A stretch of DNA of 64,000 nucleotides. It comes from Strongyloides papillosus. Lineage: Eukaryota > Nematoda > Chromadorea > Rhabditida > Strongyloididae. Both the position numbers and the translations under genes were made by a program. The notes under the pieces were generated by a model, which was not told the DNA's origin, ran no database searches, and saw nothing but the letters and a program-made list of their open reading frames with translations. This document shows positions 23,113-33,076 of this stretch, piece after piece (the first letter of the stretch is position 1; the number at the start of each line of letters is the position of its first letter). Where the stretch lies: NCBI GenBank assembly GCA_005656395.1, contig SRSI01000010.1:2294001-2358000 (forward strand), written 5' to 3'.

Positions 23113-23328
23113 TTCGTTCGGGAAAAATTTATAATGAATGTTTTTAAAGTTTTTACATCAATGTTAGCTATTATTTTAACTATAATTACATTAACATATA
23201 TTCTATTTATTAGACAATGGTTCTATAATCGAGAAGATAGAAATTATATTTCCGCAGCACTATGTGGAACATTTATTTTGTGGGCAGTTATTTACATCTT
23301 TATTATTTTACATCAAAATGTTGTTTAA
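23113..23328 (+). pseudogene. Truncated TMBIM copy
   Basis: The stretch reads closely like residues about 110-175 of the TMBIM gene at 18444-19445 (VFTSMLAIILTIITLTYI; FIRQWFYNREDRNYISAA). It lacks the cytoplasmic N-terminus because the duplication began inside the gene. About 500 bp corresponding to the rest of the membrane domain are missing, so the frame runs into former 3'-UTR sequence and stops after 64 codons. The text after the gap, TTTTACATCAAAATGTTG, matches the region just past the intact gene's stop. The remaining frame holds two membrane segments at most. It is most likely a pseudogene, though a small expressed protein cannot be excluded. Confidence 0.75.
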
Positions 23329-24769
23329 TCACAAATTTAATATTTGTCCAAATATATAACTTTTCTTAAATTATTAAATTTCCAAAATTTGTTTATCAAT
23401 ATTTAATTTAAATAAAAATTTGCTCACTAATATACATTTCACCTTAATATAAAAAAAATTCATTTAAAAACTTCAAATACCTTCACACAGAATAGAAAGG
23501 CTAAATACTGTATTTTTGTGTTATATCATCATACAGCATTTATCTTGTACGTCAACTATCAACAATGGAAAATAATCAAAAAAATTTTTCAATATAAAGA
23601 AAATAAATATGTTTTTTGTGTGTGATAAAAAATTCTCTAATACCTGCTTGAGACAAAGTATTTTCCATGTGGTACATTACTTCCAATAAATCAAATATAT
23701 CGTGTGTCTTTTCGGATGACACCTTAAGCTAGTAAAAACAACTTTACTTCACCTTTTTCAACAGCAGAACTTATGTCATCATTTGGTAGTATTACACAAA
23801 GTACTCATAACACATTAATTATCGCCCATAAAATTGAAGTTACCAAATAATCTTATGAAATACTTATCGGGGTAACAGAAGTAAGTTGCAATACACATAA
23901 AAAAGATCCCCCTTAGGTTCATATCTGATGTTATATACTTCTTCTAAGAACAGAGTACATTGTTGTACGATGACAATTTTAATGTATAAATTAAGCTTAT
24001 ATTTATTGTTCATAAAAATTTTTTTGTGTTTTCTACTCAAATAAAAGTCACCATTTTTTTGCTATTAAATAACGACTAGTTGGTATATATTTGATTTTTT
24101 TCTTTCCGAAATAAATGTACTTATAGTAGTTTTGTAGTGATAGTAGTTCAACCCTCAATTCATTCGCACTTTTGTGTTCTTTTTATTAATTCTAACATCC
24201 AACTGTACAGAATCGATGCTTTAATTTTCTTTAGAGAAATGTCATTTATTTTTTAGATAAACGAAATATTAGGATTCATTTCCTGTAGTAGTGACTTTTG
24301 TGGATTCTCTATATTCCATGCGTAGTGTATTTTTTAATCCTTAGTGGATTGACGATATCTTACTCATCCGGGCATTTTTATCATTTTTGGCAAGTGCCCT
24401 CTTAGATAAGAGTGTAATCAAATATAGCAAATTATCTTTTTTCATTTATATAGTTTCCAAGATTGCAAAATACCAAATGATATTTTTACCAACAGTTAAT
24501 CGGCAAAACGTTGTTTACGTTTAATTAGAACAAGAGTAGGAATGTTCCGAAACTTCAAATTGTTGTGTTGTCTGTGTGGCGCCAAAACATAAGCCAACTA
24601 TTTTTTACATTACATTTTTGATGACATGTTTTATAACAACATTAAAATAAATAAGTAGATTTTACTATATACGGTATTCGAGAATTCAACTGAATTGAAG
24701 TCTTTAGAAATTTTTTAATCTTTATAGTTTTAGTTAGTCTATTTTTTGTCATAATCTTGTTTCTTATGG
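23329..24769. other. Spacer upstream of PIAS copy 2
   Basis: This is the diverged duplicate of 19446-20587 and is about 1.4 kb long. Blocks near 24270-24330 and 24640-24765 match the copy-1 promoter. No additional gene was recognised. Confidence 0.45.
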
Positions 24770-26756
24770 ATGCCTACAGGCGTAATGACTGGAATATCAG
24801 ATAAGGATTTCTGCAAAGTAAGTCATTGTTTTTTTGCATTACTAATAGTGTTTCAGAAACTAATTTCGGAAATTTTTGGTTTGAACGATATGAGATATTG
24901 TTTGCGTGTTATGTCCTCGTGTCCAAGATCAGGGAACAAAGAAGCTCTTCAAGAAAAGCTCAAGTCTGCACTTGAAACCAGTACAACACGAGAAAGGGTG
25001 ATGAAAACTATATTGGAGAGGGGTGTTAAAATGAAATATTGTTCGCCATGTGTGTTGGAACGTTTTCTAGGAAGTCGTGAAGTGCCTAAGAATGATAAAG
25101 TAAAAAATGGCAGTATTGCACCTGGAACAAATATTATAATGAAAGAACCTTATTTTCATAAAAGTGTTGTCAATTTATCGGGATGGAAGATAGCTCCGAC
25201 ATCAAGTACTTCTGGTGGAATTGTATTTTATTTTAAGTTACCGGCTGAAATACGCGACTCTATACTTTGTTCAGGTAATTCTCCATCTCCTAAGAAGTGC
25301 CTGATACTCCGATCAACTAAAATTAATAAAGAAAACCATTTGCCATGCGACGATTGCTACCCTCAAGGAATGAAGATATTTATTGGCTCACAAGAGTTCA
25401 CAGATCTTTTGCCTCGTAAAATTGTTTACAGTGATGTAGATGAAGAGGGCCATCTGAATGTTCCGGTAAATCTAAATGAAGCAATACTTAAATTATCTAG
25501 AGTAAATATAATTGGAGAATGTCTACGGGTGGCAATTGGTTTTGATAGAGCTGCAGAGGCTGGCTGTACTTTTGCGTTCGCTGTATTCTCTTCCACTCTC
25601 AAAACAGTAGAAGAATTAGTATTTGAAAGTGCAAATAAGGTTAAAATATCAGTTGAGGAGTTTAGTAATGATCTGGACAAATGCTTGTCAAGTGAAGACT
25701 GTTTAATCTTAGATTCTACTAAGATCTCCCTAAAGTCTTCATTGTCGTTAGAGAGAATAAAGATTCCATTTCGAGGCAGAAATTGCAAACACATTTCTCC
25801 AGAAGACCTCGAGTCCTATATTAGAATCAACGGAATTGTTGAATCCTGGTTGTGCAGACATTGTAAAAGCCCTTGCACACCAGATGATATAAGAGTCGAT
25901 GAGTAAGTTTTTTTTTCATTTTCCCTATTTTTTTTTTAATAATTGTGCTTTCAGATTTTTCACAAAAGTCCTCCAAAAGCACCCTAGTGTTGAGGAGATT
26001 GAACTTTTCCCTGGAGGAGTGTATAAAATAGCTGGATGTGAGACAAAGTTAAGTATCAACGTCTCAATGGTACCTAATGGTGAAGGAGGAAGTGACGGTA
26101 ATATGGTAGTATTAATGAGTAATGATAAAGAAAATAAACCATTTCTTGAGAATCACTCTTCAATTGAAAACAAAGGTAAAAAAAGTAATGGGAATCAGTT
26201 ACCTTTAACTTCTAATTCCAACAATAGTATCACTAGATGTATTGTATTGGATGATAGTTTTGATAAAGAACCACCGGTTAAGGTTCCAAAATCCGAAGAA
26301 TGTACTATTGTTTCTCGAGAAATTCCTACTGAGGAGTGTTGTGCTATACAATCAGGAATGACGCCAAGGTCAGCAGATAAAATTAATTTGGGTGGAGCAG
26401 TTAATTTGGAGGTTTTACCAAGTTCTTTTGAACCATCTGGCCGTTCTGAAATGCTTGCTTTAACCAGAGGAACAACTTTCTCTAGATCTACTGCACTAAA
26501 TGGATCCAGTCCCTTTCCCACACAAACTTCTGGGTCCCAACAAGAAGCAGTTTATGTAATTAAAGATCTTGTTGTTAAAAAAAGTCCACTCGTAATGGAA
26601 ATTGTAAATAAAATTATTACTAATAGTAACTACTATAATATGTACACCTCTTTAAAACCTGGAGATTTTAAAGTTTGGAAACCTGTAGACATGAGCGATG
26701 AATTGTGGGAAGTTCTCTCAATGCCTGAAGTTCAATCCCTATTCTCTAAAAAGTAA
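24770..26756 (+). CDS. PIAS/Siz-type SUMO E3 ligase, copy 2
   Basis: The three exons (24770-24817, 24857-25902, 25955-26756) mirror copy 1, including a first exon of exactly 16 codons; the product is 631 residues. The 39-nt first intron has no stop and keeps frame, so an unspliced reading adds 13 residues; its GTAAGT and TTTCAG ends and the match to copy 1 show it is an intron. A SAP-like motif is better kept here ([10 protein letters not shown], then [14 protein letters not shown], residues about 22-60), followed by PINIT (about 113-285) and an SP-RING with NC-KH near 325 and WLCRHC near 350. The linker holds a SIM-like CIVLDDSFD, and the C-terminal block (about 565-631) is nearly the same as in copy 1. 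The role is as for copy 1; division of labour is unknown. Confidence 0.87.
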
Positions 26757-27707
26757 ATGCGACTGAAAACAATTGGTTAAGTAAACATTGTCGAGGTTTT
26801 TTTTTCTAATATTTCAAAAATTGGTTATGAATAATAAGATATTGTAAATTTTTAATGACTGTATTTAACTGTAAATGATTTATACCTATTAATGTGTAAT
26901 TTTATTTCTCTGTTTTATCTATAATAAAATATCTGTACAATTTTTTTGTATTATTTATCTTAATATCGTAGTAAATGTGCAGTGAATGGTGCTAATATTT
27001 AAAACTTAAGGAAAAGTAAGAAAATTTTGGGTAAAACTAAACTACATTATTTTAGGAATCTAAAGTATTGATTAGGTGACATTAATAAATCATTAGGGTA
27101 TAGAGATTATTTACAAAATTGATTCGTTTCATCACAATTTATCCAAGAGATTCAGAAAACTTAAATTAAGATACAATCATATTATATTTATTAATGTAAT
27201 GCAATAGATATTTATAATAACTAAAAAAAATTTTAAACAATCATCTTATTCAAGGTAGGTCAAAATAAGCAAAAATCTACCTCATTTTTAGTAAAGTTAG
27301 AGATTTATTTTACTCTTTTACAAAAAATATCTGCTATAACTTCTATTGTGAGAGTATATAGAAATTAATAATTTTACTTCTAAAATCTGTATTTGCATAA
27401 AGTAAAACATGCTAATTATAATATGTAAATTTAATCTTTTGTTCCCAAAAAGAACTTCTACATATATCTAATAAAGAGAAAAAATTTATTTTCGTTTTAC
27501 CTTTCTCATTAAATGATATATTACGAAAATGATGACTTTTGTAAGGTAGATAATTTAAAATCGATCATTATAATACCATTTTTTGTCTAAAATTTTACTA
27601 TAATATTTTATTTAGTTGTAGGTTTTTTTTATCAGTAAAAATTCAAGTGTATATAATTTATATTAACTGTATATATTTTGTATATAACCCTACGTTCTAC
27701 CGTTAGA
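26757..27707. other. 3' flank of PIAS copy 2 and KNL-2-like promoter
   Basis: Up to about 27370 this matches the flank of copy 1, including a poly(A) signal. The rest is unique AT-rich DNA upstream of the SANTA gene. ACCGTTAG ends one base before its ATG and may be a trans-splice acceptor. Confidence 0.45.
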
Positions 27708-29476
27708 ATGAATTCCTTAGGTGGAAAAAAACTTGTTCAATTATCTAATTGGTCAATAAAAGTAAGCTTAAATTTATATTGACATAATAAACGTTTTCTT
27801 TTTAGTTTATCGAAGGAGTGAACAACGATTTTGATGTAGTATTAAAAGGAGTAGTTGGAGAAAATAATATCTTCTTAACAACAAGCACCAAATATATTAC
27901 TGATCCCATAATAAGGGTAGTCAAATTCAACACAATTCTATGTGAAGATAATGTATATGTGACCCTTGAAAGCCCAATAAATGAACGAAAGATGGTACAC
28001 AAGGGTTTTACCATAGAATTCATATCATGCTTTAGATATGGCTTCCCAACTAACTGGGTGGCTATAATTGAAAATTTTTTTTCACAAGTCAAGTCAAAAA
28101 ATGATTTGTCTCTGCCAGGTGAATTATTGGATGTTGCTTCTCGAGATATGAATAAATACAAAGATATTTATACTACCAATGCCACAAGTATTAAAAATTG
28201 GTATCTTGACGTATGTTTGTCTGTAAAATACTTTTATGTAAGTCTTTTTTAGTTACACCTAAGTGAAAATGAAGACGATTTTTATGTGGTATTGATAGGA
28301 TATCTTGATTGTGCCTCGGATATCTACAATGATCATACGTATTGTGAAGCCGTGGTTCGAGACAGGGAAGATATTGACGTAATTCTGTGTGGCAAACAAG
28401 AGCTCTACAAACTAGTTACACCTATAGATTCTGATAAAATGGCGGAACTTGGATATTCGGTGGAAATTATCGAATGCTTTAGGTTTGGTTTTCCTTCTAA
28501 TTGGTCTGAAATATGGCTAGAATTCTTTAATCAATATGAAGGTCTTGCAGAGAGTTATGGAATTTCTAGTAGCCTTGCTACCCAAGCTTTAGAAGAGATG
28601 GATAGTTTTAGATGTTCGCAACAACTTGATGACTCTATTTTTAAAGGTTCCTTTACTTATGAAGAAACTCAATATCCTCATAAGGATATCACGAGAAACA
28701 TGATTGATTTGAGAGGAGAAGGAGTTATTGAAGTTGAATCGTCTATGCCTTATTATCTACTATCAGGTTCATTTAAATCTAATGAGGATAAATTTCAAAC
28801 ACTTCATAAGGTTGATACACCAGTGACACCTTGTAAAGAAATTAAAGGATGTTTCCGACAAACACAAAAGGTATTGCTTGGTGACATTTGTAATTCTGAG
28901 TCTCCAGTTTCTTCACCATCTCTACTAAACTCCTTTAGTGAAAGAAATGACTTCCCTACACCTTATAGCAAATCTTTAAGTGTTCAAAACATTAATGATG
29001 GAACACAATTGACTAATTTTTTTCCACTTACCGGAACATCTTCACGATCTTCTGGAATTTACGAAGATTATTTTGAAGAAGAGAGTCAAAACAAAAATCA
29101 ACCTCTAGAAATGTCTAAAATTAATACTATTAATCATCAAAGTATTGACTATAACACAAATCCTGAAAGATTTTTCAATGCTACACTAGGTTTAGCAGAC
29201 ATAGAGAACACATCTCGAGGAATGTTTAACATTACCGGTGGTTCTTTTAATTTATCAATATCATCGAATAATGATTCTGAGAAAACAAAACGTCCCGTAT
29301 ATTATCTTCCAGCAGCCAAATACATAGTTAAATCAAAAAATAAGCCTAAAAAACCCAAAGTAAGAGAAGTCATAGAGAAAAGATTTGATTTTGAAAAGTT
29401 AGTTTATGAAGAAATTGAAAGGAAAAGAAACTATGATTCTTATAATTCAAATGACTTCGACGATAGTTTAATGTAA
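27708..29476 (+). CDS. Double SANTA-domain protein (KNL-2/Mis18BP1-like)
   Basis: Three exons (27708-27761, 27806-28210, 28253-29476) with introns of 44 and 42 nt, both in phase 0, give 560 residues. Residues about 11-112 read as a SANTA domain: LSNWSIK at the front, VYVTLESPIN mid-way and CFRYGFPTNW at the end. A second copy spans about 146-247: IKNWYLD, YKLVTPID and CFRFGFPSNW. SANTA domains occur in KNL-2/Mis18BP1, which licenses CENP-A loading at centromeres, normally as one copy beside a Myb/SANT domain. No Myb domain is visible here; the remaining 310 residues are Ser/Asn-rich and end in a basic stretch (KSKNKPKKPK) and an acidic tail. A centromere role is inferred from the domain only. 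The introns split both domains at the same point. Confidence 0.75.
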
Positions 29477-29856
29477 ATATTTATTGTATTTAATGTCAAC
29501 CAAAATAACCTTATTTAATTTTTTAGTATAAAATATTGTATATTTTTTCGTTTCTATCGAGTTAATTTTTTATTTTAAAAATTATTTGATTGTGAATAGC
29601 AAAAATTTATAATATTTAAATTTCTTGTTTTTTATTTTCAGAATTATTAATTTTTGATTACCAAAAAGTAATGTGTATATTATTTCATTCCCAATTTTTT
29701 TACTAAAAAGGAATAATTAATTGATGAACAAGTATGTAATTCACATCTTTTGTTCACATACATTTTTACTATAAATATGATGACTTTTTGATGACTTATT
29801 TCATTTTTTACGATTGATTGTTAACAGTATCTATTTCTGTATTTCTTTTATTTACT
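29477..29856. other. Spacer between SANTA and BLM genes
   Basis: 380 AT-rich bases between two same-strand genes. TTAACAG at about 29821-29827 could be a trans-splice acceptor for the helicase gene. Nothing else was seen. Confidence 0.4.
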
Positions 29857-32763
29857 ATGAGTAGTAATTCAATCAACGATGAATGTCCAGAGCCTGGGAA
29901 AAAATATAAGTTTGGAGGTTTTACCTTTATCATACCAGATCCAAACTTTGTGATGCCAGAGTACTTTCGTTCTACTAGTAATGGTGATAGTAGAATTAAT
30001 ATAGGCCAAATTTATGGAAATAATAAAAATGAAATGATTGATTCTGAAAATTATAACTTTAATAATGTTATAGAAAATGTAGGTCGTGATTTCTACTATA
30101 ATATTATGATTTTGTTTTAGGATAAGTGCCTCAATGTAAAACGCATATCTTCTACAACAGAAGTAGAATCAATTCCTAAAGATTTGGAAGCAGAAGTTTT
30201 ACCTGCTTTTCATACAATTAAGAATGTTAATGATGAGGATGTTCCTATTTTCCGGAATTTCACAGAGACTGTAATAACTGATGTTACACCTACTGAGGAA
30301 AATAATATCCCTGATTTCATACTATTAGACGATAGTTTTGAGGAGGATTTTGACATTAATGATTTTGCTGTAGATGATAAGAAACTAAACCAAAACGATG
30401 AAGCTATTGAGGATGAGGAAATGGATTGGGACTATGGTGATCGCGAGGATATGCATGGGAAATTTCGTGGATTCCTAGTGGATGATGGTGAGGAATATCA
30501 AGATGAAAGTAAACACCTTTCAAATATAACAATTGATAAAATGTATAAAGCTTTAAGAAATGTGTTTGGTCATGATGACTTTAGGCATAGACAAAAAGCT
30601 GCTATTACTGCATCATTATCTGGTGAAGATGTTTTTATATTAATGCCTACAGGAGCCGGAAAATCATTATGTTATCAACTACCAGCAGTTATTGAAGATG
30701 GATTAACGGTTGTTATATCTCCATTGCGTGCTCTCATCGACGATCAGTATGATAAAATGAACCAAATTGGTGTCAAGACAGAAAAGTTAACAAGTGATGT
30801 CAACCAATCAAAAGCTACCAATATTTATGAGAGTCTGACAAATTTTGATGGTACCATAAAATTGCTTTATGTAACTCCAGAAAAAATTGCTGCAGATCCA
30901 CGTTTTATTAATCTTTTAAAAGAACTTCACCAGCAGGAAAAATTAAGTCGTTTTGTTATAGATGAAGTTCATTGTGTATCTCAATGGGGGCATGATTTTA
31001 GACCAGACTACACAAAGCTTAAAACTCTTAGAGAAACATTCGATTGTCCACGTGTTCCAATAATTGCCTTGACAGCCACGGCAACCCCTAAAATTGTAAC
31101 GGATACTAAAAGATTATTGAAAATCGAGTCATCGAAATTATTTATTTCAACATTCGTTAGACCAAATTTGAAATATGATGTCATAGAAAAATCATTAGGT
31201 AACACTAAAAAGTTACTTGAAGACTTATTCAAAACATATCGTACGGGATCTGGCATTATTTTTTGTTTCTCTAAAAATGACTGTACCAACGCAAAAAATC
31301 TCATTGAAAGTTTAGGAGAAACTGCAGTCATTTATCATGCAGGACTTAATGATAAACAAAGAAGAGATGCACAACAAATTTGGATGTCAGGAGGAGTTAG
31401 AGTTGTATGTGCAACAATTGCTTTTGGTATGGGAATAGATAAATCGGATGTTCGATTTGTTGTACACATGTCAATGCCAAAAAGTATTGAAAGTTATTAT
31501 CAAGAAAGTGGTAGAGCTGGGAGAGATGGTTTACCTTCTCATTGTTGTATTCTCTACAACTATACTGATTGTATAAAACTAAGGAAATTTGTTGAAGATC
31601 CTATTGATGATAATGGTACTAAAGTTGTGAAGTCTGATGCAGTCAAAAAGATGCAACATGTCAATATCAATGAAATGATAGTATATTGTGAATGTGTCTC
31701 AGTTTGTCAAAGGAAACTCCTTGTTGAACATTTTGGAGAAATCTACGATTCTGGAGATTGTAAAGCTGATCAAAGTACCTGTTGTAGAAATTGTAGTAAA
31801 ACTAGAAAAATAAATTACAATCTATATGAGATGACAGAAATGGTCACTTTGATTCTCCAATCTATAAAGATGATGTCGTTGACAGTAAAACAATTGTCAG
31901 ATTGTTTAAGAGGTAAAGTCAAAGTTGATGGTGGTGATAGAGGACAAAACATTGGAAAACTTCCAATGTACAATAAAGGGAGATTCTTGAGAGATGCGGA
32001 TGCATGTCGATTGATCATTAAATTAATCACCGACGGCTTTGCTTATGAAAATATTCGAGAAGTAAAATTTGGAAGGAACAAAACAACTATCGTTGGATAT
32101 GTAGTCTTGTCTGAGGAGGGAGAAAAGTTTTTAGCATCCAATTGTAAGCCAAAATTCTATATTCATATGCTTCCCGTAAAATTTAAAAATGAGGATGATT
32201 TAAATAAGCGTTTTATGGTGAAAGTTGATGTTAAGGAAGCTGAAGTAGTAAAAGAGAAATTCAAAAGCAAACATAAAGAAGTTTATCAATGTGCTAAATT
32301 TAAAATTGAATCCTTAAGAACTCAAATTGCAAAGGAAGAAAGATTATTAGATCCAAAGGAAATATTGACTGACGAAGCTGTTGATCAAATTGCAGCCCTC
32401 CTACCAAGGACTAATAGTGAGCTGTTATCTATTGATAATATGAGTAGATTGAAAATTAAAAAGTATGGAGGAAGAATAATGACAGCATTAAATGAGTTTT
32501 GGAGAATGATTGATAAAAATGATCACGTCAAAATGACCAGGGAGTTAGATATGTTTTTAATTGAAAATGCATATCAATCACCTGCAATGCTCAATCCTCC
32601 ATCTACTTCTAGTAGAAAACCTAAAAATAATTATAAAAGAGGAAAAAGTTTTGGTGGAGTTAGAAAAAATAACAATGTTCCTCGTAATGGTAATAGAAGT
32701 TTTACCTCATCCTCTACCAGAGGTCGACGTACAACAAGAACCCCTAATCCAATCAATTATTAA
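29857..32763 (+). CDS. him-6: RecQ-family DNA helicase, BLM/HIM-6-like
   Basis: Two exons (29857-30078 and 30121-32763) with a 42-nt intron give 954 residues. An acidic N-terminus holds a motif like FILLDDSFEED. The RecQ helicase core follows: Walker A PTGAGKSLCYQLPA near residue 247, DEVHCVSQWGHDFRPDY near 355, ALTATATPK near 390, and motif VI (ESGRAGRDG). An RQC zinc motif (four Cys around CCRNC, about 610-640) and an HRDC domain (SIDNMSRLKIKKYGG near 855) complete the BLM order. BLM/HIM-6 unwinds recombination intermediates and works with topoisomerase III. The tail is basic and Arg/Ser-rich. Motif II reads DEVH rather than the usual DEAH. ATG 29857 was chosen because the only in-frame upstream start is a TTG. 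The symbol is by similarity to C. elegans. Confidence 0.9.
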
Positions 32764-33076
32764 AATACTGTTCTTCCACAGATATATTTTACCTGTATTA
32801 TATTATGTATATTTTAAAACAATTATCACTAAAATTAAGATTCTAATAACTTTTAAATAAAATTGATTTATTTTAAAAAATATACTTCTTTAATGTTTAT
32901 CATAAGTTTTTTGCATTATTTATCAAAAAAAATTTCAAAACTAATTTGTACCAAAATGTACTTGTTTATAATTTAAATTTTAGTAATTATGATAATTTCC
33001 AAATTTTTAAACCTAAACGTGTATTTAAAAGCAATAGAATAAATGAAGTGCTTTTAAAGATTACAAATGTATTAAA
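32764..33076. other. Spacer
   Basis: About 310 bases. An AATAAA signal about 100 bases after the helicase stop ends that gene; the remainder is upstream DNA of the next gene. Confidence 0.4.

Larger units (their letters stand above)
23105..27370. repeat. Tandem segmental duplication, unit 2
   Basis: This is the second copy of the 4.3-kb unit, directly abutting unit 1 in the same orientation. It holds a TMBIM fragment, a diverged spacer and PIAS copy 2. The copies differ at many sites, so the duplication is not recent. End points are estimated from where similarity fades. Confidence 0.8.

Noticed and set aside
24818..24856. Reading through the first intron of PIAS copy 2
   Set aside because: The 39 nt keep frame, but GTAAGT...TTTCAG ends and the copy-1 intron at the same place show it is spliced.
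28211..28252. Alternative donor GTAAGT at 28238 for the second SANTA-gene intron
   Set aside because: It would leave a 15-nt intron; GTATGT at 28211 gives 42 nt and aligns with the homologous intron of domain 1.
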